A stretch of 64,000 bases of DNA from Roseovarius aestuarii (lineage in GTDB: Bacteria; Pseudomonadota; Alphaproteobacteria; Rhodobacterales; Rhodobacteraceae): assembly GCF_019966515.1 (NCBI RefSeq), contig NZ_JAIMIB010000001.1, forward strand, positions 186,001 through 250,000, in the 5' to 3' direction. Shown in pieces: positions 55,191 through 64,000 of this stretch. The notes under the pieces are model-generated. The model searched no databases, was not told the origin of the DNA, and saw only the letters and a list, made by a program, of their open reading frames with translations. The translations under genes and the position numbers were made by a program. Positions within the stretch are counted from its first letter, which is position 1. Each line of letters begins with the position of its first letter.

Positions 55191-55275
55191 CGGCGCCAAA
55201 TCCCTGTGCTTGATCTTGGACCATCCTGCCTGCAAAAAGGCATGACGCACTTGACCCAGATCAAAGGACAGGCAG

Positions 55276-55851
55276 ATAACATCTAATCCACATGCATATT
55301 TCTTTGGCTATGGCAGCCTCGTGAACCGCGACACACACGGTTTCAATGGGGCGCGAACCGCGCGGCTTAGCGGCTGGCGGCGCATCTGGCGATACACGAC
55401 CCTGCGCGAGGTTGCCTATCTGACAGTCATTCCTGACCCGGACAGTGCCATTGATGGTCTGATCGCGCCGGTGCCGGATGCAGACTGGGAGGCGCTGGAT
55501 TACCGCGAGCGCGCCTACGAACGCGTGCCCGCCACTCATCAGATCACCCACGACCTGCATCACGAGCCCGACATTGCGGTCTATGCGGTGCCCGGGGATC
55601 ATCACGCGGCCTCGGGGCCGGATCATACGCTTCTGCTCAGCTATATTGACGTTGTCGTGCAGGGCTATTTGCGTGAGTTTGGTCCCGAAGGCGCCGCACG
55701 GTTCTTTGCCACGACCGATGGATGGGAGGCGCCCGTCATCAATGATCGTGCAGTCCCGCGTTATCCGCGCCACTGTCGTCTAACGCCTGACGAAACGGCA
55801 CTGGTCGACGCCCATCTGGAGGCACTGCAAGTGCATATTCAGTGCTTATAG
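55276..55851 (+). CDS. Gamma-glutamylcyclotransferase-like protein with unclear start
   Basis: The AIG2/GGCT-type N-terminal motif [16 protein letters not shown] is encoded from base 55297, and the rest ([34 protein letters not shown]) fits this fold. However, no ATG, GTG or TTG lies in frame before the motif (an in-frame TGA is at 55252-55254). GTG 55321 would delete the motif that holds the active-site loop. Either a rare start (ATA 55276), or one missing base after ATG 55292, must be assumed. Its end overlaps the murD stop by six bases, in convergent orientation. Confidence 0.6.
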   Translation: MTSNPHAYFFGYGSLVNRDTHGFNGARTARLSGWRRIWRYTTLREVAYLTVIPDPDSAIDGLIAPVPDADWEALDYRERAYERVPATHQITHDLHHEPDIAVYAVPGDHHAASGPDHTLLLSYIDVVVQGYLREFGPEGAARFFATTDGWEAPVINDRAVPRYPRHCRLTPDETALVDAHLEALQVHIQCL

Positions 55852-57243
55852 TCGCCGGCTGACCTGCGCAATGAAATCGTCACCGCGCTTTTCGAAACTG
55901 TCATACTGATCAAAGCTGGCGGCGGCTGGCGCAAGCAGAACGCTTTCGCCCTCGCGCGCCTCGGCCATCGCGCGTTCAACAGCACGGTCCATTGTCGTGC
56001 AGACTTCGCAATCGACACCATCGAGCTGCAGGGCAAATCCCGCCGCCTCGCGACCGATCACATAGGCCTTGATTACGTTGCCGAGGCCCGGTTTCAGTCC
56101 CGATAAACCACCGTCTTTCTCCAGTCCGCCACAGATCCAGCGAATGTTCCTGAAGGCCTGCAGCGCCTTCAACGCACTGTCGACATTGGTGGCTTTGCTA
56201 TCATTAACGAAACTGACGCCATCTCTTTCGGCGATGACCTGACTACGGTGCGGCAACCCGTCGAAACTGTTGAAACCAGCCTCAATCACCTTCGGGGACA
56301 GGCCCAGGGTTCGGCAAGCGGCGTAGGCGGCACAGGCATTTTGATGATTATGAGCGCCCGGCAACCCTTTGATCTGCCTCATATCTATCGACCCGGCCTG
56401 ACGGCCTTTGCGATATTCCGCAAGAAACCCCTTGCGGGCAAAGACCGACCACCCGGGACCTGTAAGCTTACCCTCGACAGAGATACGGATCACCCTGTCA
56501 TCGCCCGGCCCTTCCGAGAGCTGCCCGGCAAGAAAGGCTCCTTCGGCCTCATCCACACCGATCACGGCCCGGTCGGGCCCGCCTTCAGCAAAGAGCCTGC
56601 GCTTGGCTGCGAAATATCCGCCCAAGCCGCCATGCCGATCCAGGTGATCAGCAGAAAAGTTCGTGAAAACAGCGATATCCGGGGTCAGCGCGCGGGCAAG
56701 CTCGGTCTGGTAGCTGCTGAGTTCAAGCACCACCACACCGCCATCTGCAGGCGGATCGATATCCAGCACGCCGCGTCCGATATTGCCGGCCAGCTGCGCG
56801 GATTTTCCCGCGTTTTCGAGTATATGATGAATAAGCGCCGAGGTGGTGGACTTGCCGTTGCTGCCGGTGACCGCAATCACCTTGGGCGGCTGGTCCATCT
56901 GATGCCAGTCGCCATTGCCGAGAGAGCGGAAAAAAAGGCCGATATCATTGTCCACCGGTACGCCAGCGGCAAGGGCAGCTGCAACGATACGGTTGGGCGC
57001 GGGGTAAAGATGCGGGATTCCGGGACTGACGATCAGACTGGCTATGTCGACAAAGGCGCCATCGCGGGAAAAATCCCTGATTTCAAAACCTTCCGACTCG
57101 ACCTTATCACAAATCTCGGGATGATCATCCCAACAAACCGGATGCGCGCCACCAGCCTTTAGCGCCCGTGCGGCACTGAGCCCCGAGCGGCCCAGACCGA
57201 GCACCGCCACGTTCTTTGTTTCAAACCCCCTGACCGGTATCAT
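55846..57243 (-). CDS. murD: UDP-N-acetylmuramoylalanine--D-glutamate ligase
   Basis: A 465-residue Mur ligase adding D-Glu to UDP-MurNAc-L-Ala. [20 protein letters not shown] is the N-terminal Rossmann motif, [20 protein letters not shown] the ATP loop, and [32 protein letters not shown] follow as in MurD. It is the last gene of the upstream half of the dcw cluster here; ftsW is the expected next gene but lies 19.6 kb away. Confidence 0.96.
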   Translation of the reverse strand: MIPVRGFETKNVAVLGLGRSGLSAARALKAGGAHPVCWDDHPEICDKVESEGFEIRDFSRDGAFVDIASLIVSPGIPHLYPAPNRIVAAALAAGVPVDNDIGLFFRSLGNGDWHQMDQPPKVIAVTGSNGKSTTSALIHHILENAGKSAQLAGNIGRGVLDIDPPADGGVVVLELSSYQTELARALTPDIAVFTNFSADHLDRHGGLGGYFAAKRRLFAEGGPDRAVIGVDEAEGAFLAGQLSEGPGDDRVIRISVEGKLTGPGWSVFARKGFLAEYRKGRQAGSIDMRQIKGLPGAHNHQNACAAYAACRTLGLSPKVIEAGFNSFDGLPHRSQVIAERDGVSFVNDSKATNVDSALKALQAFRNIRWICGGLEKDGGLSGLKPGLGNVIKAYVIGREAAGFALQLDGVDCEVCTTMDRAVERAMAEAREGESVLLAPAAASFDQYDSFEKRGDDFIAQVSRRL

Positions 57244-57517
57244 CTGGCCCCTTCCCGATCCTTAATCACCCCCCAATCGCTATCCGATCAGAGTGACGAA
57301 AGCCAGAGGGGGAAAATGGTAAATCCACCGCACGGTGGATCGGGCGTAAATCGGGGCTGAGCCGGGTCGCAGCCTTAGTTAACAGGGGATTGGCGGGCAA
57401 ATTCCATGGCTGGCCCATGTATGGCTTTGGAATGGCTTTTGGCCTCACAAACTACGGTAATCCCGGCGGTTAACGGGCCGCGCGCAGGGTCTTGTTAAGA
57501 ATTTGTCGGCGAGAGTG
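57244..57517. other. Intergenic region between TPR gene and murD
   Basis: 274 bases. It holds a 7-bp hairpin ATCCACC-GCAC-GGTGGAT at 57323-57340 with no T-run. It probably carries a promoter for murD because the TPR gene upstream is not part of the usual cluster. No convincing gene. Confidence 0.4.
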
Positions 57518-58834
57518 TCAGAGATCGACGTTGTCGCTTTTCTTTGCACGCAGCTCATCCAGATTGCTGCGCGTACCAATCGTGTTAGGATGTTCGGGCC
57601 CCAGCGACTTTTCGAATATCTCCAGCGCCTGACGGTAAAGCCTCTCGGCCTCCTCGTAGCGCCCCTGCGTCTCCACCACACCCGCGAGGTTGTTGAGGTC
57701 GATCGCATAGTTCGGATGTCCCTCGCCAATCGTCGCCTTGTCGATCTCAAGCGCCTGACGGTAGAGTCCCTCGGCCTCCTCGTGGCGCCCCTGCCCCTCC
57801 ACCGCAAGCGCGAGGTTGTTGAGGCAAGTGGCATAGAATGGATGCCCCTCGCCAATCGTTGCCTTGCCGATCTCCAACGCCTGACGGTAAAGCTTCTCAG
57901 CTTCCGCGTTGCGCCCCTGCACCCGCAACACAGCCGCAAGATTATTAACGTCAGTGGCATAGTCCGGATGCCTCTCGCCAATCGTCGCTTTGTCTATCTC
58001 CAGCGCCTCATTCAATAGCTTTTCGGCGCGATCATATTCCCCTGCCCCCCTGAGGCTTTCGGCCAGGTTGCTGAGCGCAGTTGCCGTCTTCGGATCATCA
58101 TCTCCTAATTCCTGTCTGGCAAACGCCACGAGATCTTCCTCGAATCGTATCGCGTCCTTGTATCGACCATCCCGCCGGAGAAATACTCCTGCCTTGGCCA
58201 AGCTGTCATAGGTCGGGTTAAGTTGCGCGGCGCGGCGGTAATGCTCGGCGGCGTCGTGCCAGCGGATTTCGGCCTCGGCCACTTCGCCCTGGCCATAGGC
58301 GGCGCGGGCGGCGCGCTGGACATCCGGCTGGGCGCGGGCCTCGATTTCGGCAAAGAGGTCTTTGGCGATGGAGTAGTCGCCTTTTTCCAGCGCGGCGATG
58401 GCGTCGGCGATGCGGTCGGCGCCGATCTCGTTGCCCTCGCGTTCGAGCAGGGATTCAAGTTCGGCGATGCGGGTTTGCGCTTCGGCCAGTGCTTTTTCGG
58501 GATTGGCGATCTGCGATTCCAGCTCGGCAATGCGGGCGCGAAGCTGTGTGCGGTCTTCCTGCGCGGCATCGTCCAGTTCGGCTTGCAGTTCTTCCTTGAG
58601 TTCACGACGGATGCGGATGAAGTCGGAGACGGTAAGTCTGGGGCCGTGTTCGGGTGTATCGGCCTTGAGCTTGCCAATGGTGTCTTCGGACAGGTCAAGC
58701 TTTGGCGGTATTTTGAACAGGCCAAAGAAGGCGCGGAAGGGTTTCAGAGAAAACTCAACAATTGCCACGACGCCTGCGATCAGCCCTATCGCTACCGCGT
58801 TTTCAACTGCCCAAACCCAAATCGTATCAATCAA
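57518..58834 (-). CDS. Membrane-anchored coiled-coil TPR protein
   Basis: A 438-residue protein. One N-terminal hydrophobic segment (VENAVAIGLIAGVVAIVEF), a long coiled coil (about 75-140; ELKEELQAELDDAAQEDRTQ), then TPR units. Residues 282-407 are three nearly identical 42-residue units of the kinesin-light-chain type (KATIGEGHPxYAxxLNNLA, then xxEAExLYRQALEI) with a diverged fourth. Probably a protein-protein interaction scaffold at the inner membrane. It interrupts the mraY-murD order. No enzymatic domain is present. Confidence 0.8.
   Translation of the reverse strand: MIDTIWVWAVENAVAIGLIAGVVAIVEFSLKPFRAFFGLFKIPPKLDLSEDTIGKLKADTPEHGPRLTVSDFIRIRRELKEELQAELDDAAQEDRTQLRARIAELESQIANPEKALAEAQTRIAELESLLEREGNEIGADRIADAIAALEKGDYSIAKDLFAEIEARAQPDVQRAARAAYGQGEVAEAEIRWHDAAEHYRRAAQLNPTYDSLAKAGVFLRRDGRYKDAIRFEEDLVAFARQELGDDDPKTATALSNLAESLRGAGEYDRAEKLLNEALEIDKATIGERHPDYATDVNNLAAVLRVQGRNAEAEKLYRQALEIGKATIGEGHPFYATCLNNLALAVEGQGRHEEAEGLYRQALEIDKATIGEGHPNYAIDLNNLAGVVETQGRYEEAERLYRQALEIFEKSLGPEHPNTIGTRSNLDELRAKKSDNVDL
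57614..57991 (-). repeat. Three tandem 126-bp TPR coding repeats
   Basis: Three 42-codon units share long near-identical stretches (for example the bases encoding KATIGEGHP and YRQALEI). This is much closer than expected for old TPR arrays and points to recent duplication or gene conversion. Confidence 0.8.
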
Positions 58835-58906
58835 TGGTCACCACTTCCCTTTCGGATAACCTAACCAACGTACCTCAAAAGTGAACCGGATTTCTGAAGC
58901 AACCGA

Positions 58907-59033
58907 GGGCAGCGGCCGACCTGGAGGGCGTTGTGTGCCATTAGCTACGTGCGGTGTGGTCGATGAAGCCACAACGTATCTTCGGATTGTGACGTCGCAA
59001 AAGCGCCCTCCGGGGGTAGGTCGGCCGCTGCCC
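58907..59033. repeat. 127-bp inverted-repeat element
   Basis: GGGCAGCGGCCGACCT (58907-58922) is exactly reverse-complemented at 59018-59033. Next inward GGAGGGCG (58923-58930) matches CGCCCTCC (59004-59011), leaving a six-base bulge on one arm, and GTTGTG (58930-58935) matches CACAAC (58970-58975). It fills much of the 253-base gap between the TPR gene and mraY. It could be a MITE-like element or a structured RNA/cruciform; the family is not recognised. Confidence 0.7.
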
Positions 59034-59087
59034 GGCAAGCCGGGCGGATCGCGCGGGTAAAGGTCATTAGGCGTGAGAGCTGGTGGC

Positions 59088-60170
59088 TTACCGCACTTTC
59101 AGTGTCGCCAGACCGATCATCGCGAGGATCAGCGCAATGATCCAGAAGCGGATGACGATCTGCGGCTCGGCCCAGCCTTTTTTCTCGTAATGGTGATGGA
59201 TCGGCGCCATCAGGAAGACGCGCTTGCCGGTGCGTTTGAAATAGAGAACCTGAATGATGACCGAGAGCGCCTCGACCACGAATAGGCCGCCGACGATGGC
59301 CAGCACGATCTCGTGCTTTGCGGCCACGGCGATGGCACCAAGCGCACCGCCCAGTGCCAGTGATCCGGTGTCGCCCATGAAGACTGCCGCGGGGGGTGCG
59401 TTGTACCACAGAAAGCCCAGCCCGCCGCCGCAGAGGCCGGCGACGAAGACCATGATCTCTCCGGTTCCCGGCACGTAATGCACGTCGAGATATTCGGTGA
59501 AGTCGACACGGCCCACGGCGTAAGCGATCACTCCCAGAGCGCCCGCCGCGATCATCACCGGCATGATTGCCAACCCATCCAGCCCGTCGGTCAGGTTTAC
59601 CGAATTGGCCGCACCGACGATCACGAACATCGCGAAGGGAATGAAAAAGATGCCCATGTTCAGGAGCGTGTCCTTGAAGACCGGCAGTGCGAGCTTGTAT
59701 TGCAGCGCCTCGGGGTGCGCCAGCGTGGCCCAGTAGGCGGCAATCCCTGCAATCAGGAACCCGATGGCAAGGCGGAGCTTGCCGGGCACGCCCGACGCAG
59801 TTTGCTTGGAAACCTTGGCGTGGTCATCCAGATAGCCGATCATGCCGAAGGACATGGTGACGAAAAGCACCAGCCAGACAAAGGTATTATCGAGCCGCGC
59901 CCAAAGGATCGTCGAGGTCAACAACGCGCCCACGATCAGCAGACCACCCATCGTTGGCGTGCCCGCCTTGACGAAATGGCTTTCGGGGCCGTCATCGCGA
60001 ATGGGCTGACCCTTGCCTTGCTTGCGGCGCAGCATATTGATCAGGGGTTTGCCGAAGAGAAAGCCAAAGATCAGCGCGGTCATGAAGGCACCGCCTGAGC
60101 GGAAGGTGATGTAGCGGAAGAGGTTGAAGACATCCCCGCCATCAGACCACAAGGTCAACCAATAGAGCAT
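59088..60170 (-). CDS. mraY: Phospho-N-acetylmuramoyl-pentapeptide transferase
   Basis: A 360-residue membrane enzyme with about ten helices making lipid I from UDP-MurNAc-pentapeptide and undecaprenyl phosphate. Diagnostic motifs are [40 protein letters not shown], and [15 protein letters not shown] with [20 protein letters not shown]. Start lies directly after the murF stop. Confidence 0.97.
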   Translation of the reverse strand: MLYWLTLWSDGGDVFNLFRYITFRSGGAFMTALIFGFLFGKPLINMLRRKQGKGQPIRDDGPESHFVKAGTPTMGGLLIVGALLTSTILWARLDNTFVWLVLFVTMSFGMIGYLDDHAKVSKQTASGVPGKLRLAIGFLIAGIAAYWATLAHPEALQYKLALPVFKDTLLNMGIFFIPFAMFVIVGAANSVNLTDGLDGLAIMPVMIAAGALGVIAYAVGRVDFTEYLDVHYVPGTGEIMVFVAGLCGGGLGFLWYNAPPAAVFMGDTGSLALGGALGAIAVAAKHEIVLAIVGGLFVVEALSVIIQVLYFKRTGKRVFLMAPIHHHYEKKGWAEPQIVIRFWIIALILAMIGLATLKVR

Positions 60171-61610
60171 TTATGCATCCCCTTTCTCGGCGTCCATCAC
60201 CCGGCCCGCCTTGCGCAGGGCCTCGACCACCAGGCTGACGCGGCTGCCCTTGGAGCCCTTGACCAGCACCACATCGCCCGCGTCTATGATGCGGTGCGCC
60301 TGATCTGCCAATTCCCGGGCGGTGTCAACCTGCCGACCCCGCTTTGGCGGTGGCAATGCCTGCCAGAGGTATCGCATACGCGGTCCGACACAGTGGATGA
60401 CATGCAACTCGGCAATGTCGGGCAGTTTGGCGATGTCTTTGTGCAGGGTTCTTTCGTCCGGTCCCAGTTCCAGCATGTCGCCCAGAATCGCAACGCGGCG
60501 ACCCTTCGAGACGCGCCCGATCCCGTCCTTGGGGGTGGCGGCGGCCAGCACCTCAAGCGCAGCGGTCATCGAGGTGGGATTGGCGTTGAAAGCGTCGTCT
60601 ATCAGATCAAAAGTGAGATCTTCGTCAGCCTCGTCAAGGGCCACGACTTCGCGCGTGCCGCGTCCGGCGGGGGGCTGCCAGCCGGAGATATCCATTGCGG
60701 CCATGTCGCTGTCGCCGCCGAGCGCATCGGTGGCGGCAAGCACACCCAACCCGTTCATGGCGAAATGCCGCCCGGCACTATTGATCTTGAAAATCACGCC
60801 GGTGTCACCCACCTGCGCCTGCACCACGGTCTTGTCATCGCTGAGGCTGACGCGGGTGAGGGTATAGTCATGGCTCGCCTCGCCGAAAGTCACGATCTTT
60901 GCGCCAAGGCTTCTAGCCTTTTCAAGCAATATCGGCGTGGTCGGAAGATCTGCGTTGATGATCGCGGTGCCGCCGGGTTCCAGCCCTTCGAAGATCGCGG
61001 CCTTTTCCTCGGCGATGCCCTCGATATTCTCGAATGCTTCCAGATGGGCGGCAGCAACGGTGGTGATCATCGCCACATGCGGTCGGGCCATACGGGCGAG
61101 CGGTGCGATTTCGCCGGGATGGTTCATGCCAATCTCGATCACCGCATATTCGGTATCCGCAGGCATCCGTGCTAGCGTCAGCGGCACGCCCCAGTGATTG
61201 TTATAGCTGGCCTCGGCGGCATGGGTCCGGCCCTGCGCACGCAACACATCGCGCAGCATCTCCTTGGTCGAGGTCTTGCCAACCGAGCCGGTAACGGCCA
61301 CGACGCGGGCATCCGTGCGGGCCCGCGCGGCCTGCCCCAGTTTCTCAAGCGCAGCCAGAACATCATCGACGATCAATAGCGGCGCGTCGGCACGAACACC
61401 TGCGGGGATATAGCTGACCAATGCGGCGGCAGCGCCCTTTTCCAGGGCTTGCGCCACGAAATCATGGCCATCTCGAACATCCTTGAGCGCCACGAAAAGA
61501 TCGCCGGGCGCTATCGTCCTTGTGTCGATTGAAACACCAGCGGCCTGCCAGTTGCCCTGTGCCCGTCCGCCCGTTGCCACGGCAGCATCGGAGGCCGTCC
61601 AAAGGCTCAT
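60171..61610 (-). CDS. murF: UDP-MurNAc-tripeptide--D-Ala-D-Ala ligase
   Basis: A 479-residue Mur ligase that adds D-Ala-D-Ala. VVAVTGSVGKTSTKEMLRDV is the ATP loop, EASYNNHWGVPLTLARMPAD and IEIGMNHPGEIAPLARMARP are MurF-specific, and DDAFNANPTSMTAAL follows. Its start overlaps the murE stop (ATGA) and its stop abuts mraY, so murE-murF-mraY are tightly coupled. Confidence 0.97.
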   Translation of the reverse strand: MSLWTASDAAVATGGRAQGNWQAAGVSIDTRTIAPGDLFVALKDVRDGHDFVAQALEKGAAAALVSYIPAGVRADAPLLIVDDVLAALEKLGQAARARTDARVVAVTGSVGKTSTKEMLRDVLRAQGRTHAAEASYNNHWGVPLTLARMPADTEYAVIEIGMNHPGEIAPLARMARPHVAMITTVAAAHLEAFENIEGIAEEKAAIFEGLEPGGTAIINADLPTTPILLEKARSLGAKIVTFGEASHDYTLTRVSLSDDKTVVQAQVGDTGVIFKINSAGRHFAMNGLGVLAATDALGGDSDMAAMDISGWQPPAGRGTREVVALDEADEDLTFDLIDDAFNANPTSMTAALEVLAAATPKDGIGRVSKGRRVAILGDMLELGPDERTLHKDIAKLPDIAELHVIHCVGPRMRYLWQALPPPKRGRQVDTARELADQAHRIIDAGDVVLVKGSKGSRVSLVVEALRKAGRVMDAEKGDA

Positions 61611-63091
61611 GCGAACCCTCCGTCCAGCGCCGCCACGGCGACGCTGGCCTGTTCAGTGTCGTCAAAGGGCAGGATATCATCGCCCACAATCTGGCCGGTT
61701 TCGTGCCCCTTGCCAGAAATCAGCAGCGCATCACCGGGGCCAAGCGCATCAACGCCGCGCAGGATGGCCTCGGCCCGGTCACCGACATTGGAGGCCTCGG
61801 GACAGCCCTGCATCACCGCCGCGCGGATGCTGGCGGGATCTTCCGAGCGGGGATTGTCATCGGTCACGATCACCAGATCGGCGTTCTCCGCCGCCGCCTG
61901 CCCCATTAGCGGGCGTTTGCCCGGGTCTCGGTCGCCACCTGCACCAACTATAGCAATCAGGCGACCCATCACATGCGGGCGCAGCGCCTTGAGCGCCGTC
62001 GCCACAGCGTCGGGCGTGTGGGCGTAATCGACAAAGATCGCCGCGCCGTTTTCACGGGTGGCCGCCAGTTGCATCCGCCCGCGCACCGTCTTCATCTGCG
62101 GCAGAGTTTCAAACACGCGGTCGGGATCAGCCCCGGCACCGATACAAAGCCCGGCGGCAAGCAGCAGGTTCTCGCCCTGAAAGCCGCCGATCAGGTCAAG
62201 CTGCATCTGGTGCACCTCGCCCAGCCATGAAAAGCGCAGCCGCTGGCCGGTAGCCTCGAACCGCTGGTCCGCCAGATGCAGATCGGCCCCTTCGCTGCGC
62301 CCCACCGTAATGATATTCTGATTCCGTGCCTGCGCGATCGCCACCACGTCGGTACCGCGCGTATCGTCGATATTGATCACTGCGGTGCCTTCCTCGGGCA
62401 GCAGTCGCGCAAACAGCCCTGCCTTGGCGGCAAAATACTCTTCAAAATCCGCGTGATAGTCCAGATGATCCTGGGTGAAGTTGGTAAAGCCCGCCGCAGC
62501 AAGCGACGCGCCGTCAAGCCGCCGCTGTGCCAAGCCGTGGCTTGAGGCCTCCATCGCCGCATGGGTTACGCCCGCCGCCTCGGCCTCGGCCAGAACCCGG
62601 TGCAGGGTAATTGGCTCGGGCGTGGTGTGGGCCAGTGGCGCGGCGTACGCACCCTCGACCCCGGTGGTTCCCAGATTGATCGCGTCCAACCCCATTTCCA
62701 TCCAGATCTGGCGGGCAAAGCTGGCCACAGAGGTCTTGCCGTTGGTACCGGTCACGGCGACCATCACCTCGGGCTGGGCTCCGAACCAGAGCGCCGCCGC
62801 ATATGCCAGTGTCTGGCGCGGATCTTCGGCGACAATCAGCGCCGCTTCGGATTCCGCCAGTTCTTCATAAGCGATGCGCGCGCCTTCGGCGTCAGTAAGC
62901 ACCGCCCCCGCACCCATCCGCAACGCATATTTGATGAATTCGCCGCCATGCACCCTTGTGCCCGGCAACGCCGCGAAGAGATAGCCGTCCTTGACCTCGC
63001 GACTGTCCACGGCAAGCCCAGTGATATTCGCCTTGCGCCCGCCCTGGGCGGTCAGGCCCAACTCGGCCACGGATTTGATCTGCCCCACCAC
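61607..63091 (-). CDS. murE: UDP-MurNAc-L-Ala-D-Glu--meso-diaminopimelate ligase
   Basis: A 494-residue Mur ligase. The ATP loop is VAVTGTNGKTSVASFARQIW, and the DNPR motif in VIVTDDNPRSEDPASIRAAV indicates meso-diaminopimelate rather than lysine as the third residue. Start is GTG 63091 (or the next GTG), with a purine-rich AGGATAAGGGGG upstream. It is 21 bases after ftsI. Confidence 0.97.
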   Translation of the reverse strand: MVGQIKSVAELGLTAQGGRKANITGLAVDSREVKDGYLFAALPGTRVHGGEFIKYALRMGAGAVLTDAEGARIAYEELAESEAALIVAEDPRQTLAYAAALWFGAQPEVMVAVTGTNGKTSVASFARQIWMEMGLDAINLGTTGVEGAYAAPLAHTTPEPITLHRVLAEAEAAGVTHAAMEASSHGLAQRRLDGASLAAAGFTNFTQDHLDYHADFEEYFAAKAGLFARLLPEEGTAVINIDDTRGTDVVAIAQARNQNIITVGRSEGADLHLADQRFEATGQRLRFSWLGEVHQMQLDLIGGFQGENLLLAAGLCIGAGADPDRVFETLPQMKTVRGRMQLAATRENGAAIFVDYAHTPDAVATALKALRPHVMGRLIAIVGAGGDRDPGKRPLMGQAAAENADLVIVTDDNPRSEDPASIRAAVMQGCPEASNVGDRAEAILRGVDALGPGDALLISGKGHETGQIVGDDILPFDDTEQASVAVAALDGGFA

Positions 63092-63112
63092 CCTTGCCCC
63101 CTTATCCTCGGG

Positions 63113-64000
63113 TCAATTCGCTGTAAGAGTTATATCGTGTAATGCGGCAGGTTCAATCGCCGGACGCAGGTTCAGCAAGGGCGCGACGCGACGAATGATC
63201 TCGGCCGCAACGGGCACTGCCGTCCAGCCCGCGGTGCGGCGCGGTTTTGGCCCCGAGGTTTCGACCGGCTCGTCTAGGGTGACAACCAGCACGTATTTGG
63301 GGTCATAGGCCGGGAAGAAACTGGCGAAAGTGGCGATCACCTTGTCCTTGTGATAGCCGCCGCCGTGTTCCTTGGGCTTGTCGGCCGTACCGGTCTTGCC
63401 TGCCACCGCATAGCCGCGAACTTCGCCAAAACTGGCTGTCCCTTCAGTGACCACCCGACGCAGCATCCGGCGCGCCGCTTCGGCCGACCGCTCAGACATG
63501 ACCCGCTTGCCTAGTTGCCCGCGCGGTTGCTTGAGAATCGTGGGCGTGACCTGGGTGCCGCCATTGGCAATCGCTGCATACCCTGCGGCCAGATGCAGCG
63601 GGCTGGAAGAAAGACCGTGACCGTAGGAAATTGTCATCGCCGACAATTCGGACCATTTGGGGGGCAGCAACGGCTTGCCGCCCTTGGCCTCGACGATCTC
63701 AAGCGGTGTGGGCTCGAACAGTCCCAGGCTGCGCAGGAAATCCTGCTGCCGGTTCGCGCCAATCATCTGGGCGATGCGCGCCGTACCGATATTCGAGGAT
63801 TTGACAATCACACCGTCCACGCTCAGCTCCTTACCGTAATCGTGGAAGTCGCGGATCCGGTGTCTACCCCAAACCAGCGGCCCCTTGATGTCGATGATGG
63901 TGGACGGGTTGACCAGACCCAGCTCCATCGCCTGAACGACGGTAAATATCTTGAACGTGCTGCCAAGCTCATAGACGCCCTGCACCGCGCGATTGAACAG
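63113..64000 (-). CDS. ftsI: Septal peptidoglycan transpeptidase FtsI/PBP3 (partial)
   Basis: The frame is open to the window end, giving the last 295 residues. The penicillin-binding triad is visible: GVYELGSTFKIFT (SxxK nucleophile), VKSSNIGTARIAQ (SxN) and VAGKTGTADKPKE (KTG). These are the marks of class B PBPs; position before murE identifies it as FtsI. It crosslinks septal peptidoglycan with FtsW. The membrane anchor and N-terminal domain lie beyond the window. Confidence 0.95.
   Translation of the reverse strand: MFNRAVQGVYELGSTFKIFTVVQAMELGLVNPSTIIDIKGPLVWGRHRIRDFHDYGKELSVDGVIVKSSNIGTARIAQMIGANRQQDFLRSLGLFEPTPLEIVEAKGGKPLLPPKWSELSAMTISYGHGLSSSPLHLAAGYAAIANGGTQVTPTILKQPRGQLGKRVMSERSAEAARRMLRRVVTEGTASFGEVRGYAVAGKTGTADKPKEHGGGYHKDKVIATFASFFPAYDPKYVLVVTLDEPVETSGPKPRRTAGWTAVPVAAEIIRRVAPLLNLRPAIEPAALHDITLTAN

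Noticed and set aside
55191..55300. NsrR-type operator between nsrR and the cyclotransferase-like gene
   Set aside because: Only one poor half-site (ATGCATATTT) is visible; it does not form the expected dyad.
55261..55773. 170-residue minus-strand frame antisense to the cyclotransferase-like gene
   Set aside because: No motif, and the plus strand carries the recognisable YFFGYGSL motif.

Overview
The window looks like chromosomal DNA of an alphaproteobacterium of the order Rhodobacterales, most likely the Roseobacter group. The basis is high GC, a cobS-cobT pair, a divided division/cell-wall cluster carrying two DUF2484 genes between murC and murB, the order lpxC-bamD-recN after ftsZ, and an attenuator-type leader before leuA. 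All functional calls rest on recognisable motifs and family knowledge; no database search was run.

Layout. 1-582: end of an RNase E/G-family gene, yacG and tRNA-Phe. 583 to about 3,950: a small AT-richer integrative island at the tRNA-Phe gene (tyrosine integrase, two small unknown proteins, an AlpA-like regulator broken by one TGA, decayed DNA). 3,982-8,427: a small unknown gene and msrB on the minus strand, then cobS, a racemase-like gene lacking both catalytic cysteines, and cobT. 8,436-17,827: a TetR/BetI-like repressor, a perfect 30-bp palindrome on a promoter, and an eight-gene uptake/catabolism cluster (polyamine-type ABC transporter, trimethylamine-dehydrogenase-like flavoprotein, Rieske N-demethylase-type oxygenase, class III aminotransferase). 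It probably takes up and degrades an N-methylated amine or betaine. 17,946-21,473: ClC channel, D-lactate dehydrogenase-like flavoprotein, a Gly-rich secreted peptide.

21,642-36,221 (minus): recN, bamD, lpxC, ftsZ, ftsA, ftsQ, ddl, murB, three small membrane proteins, murC, murG, ftsW. 55,846-64,000 (minus): murD, a TPR protein, mraY, murF, murE, ftsI (cut by the window end). These halves form one dcw cluster read from high to low coordinates. It is interrupted between murD and ftsW by about 19.6 kb of mixed-strand genes: a peroxiredoxin-like protein, a HI0933-type flavoprotein, gltX, a LuxR regulator, a secreted zincin facing a CadC-like regulator, two metallo-beta-lactamase-fold proteins, a diguanylate cyclase, nadE, an 18-repeat MORN protein, an SDR, a leucine leader with cupin and leuA, nsrR, and a gamma-glutamylcyclotransferase-like gene with no ordinary start codon.

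The most interesting signals are the methylated-amine operon with its palindromic operator and altered substrate pocket, the cysteine-less racemase homologue coupled to cobT, the leucine leader placed before a cupin gene, the split dcw cluster, and a 127-bp inverted-repeat element beside mraY.
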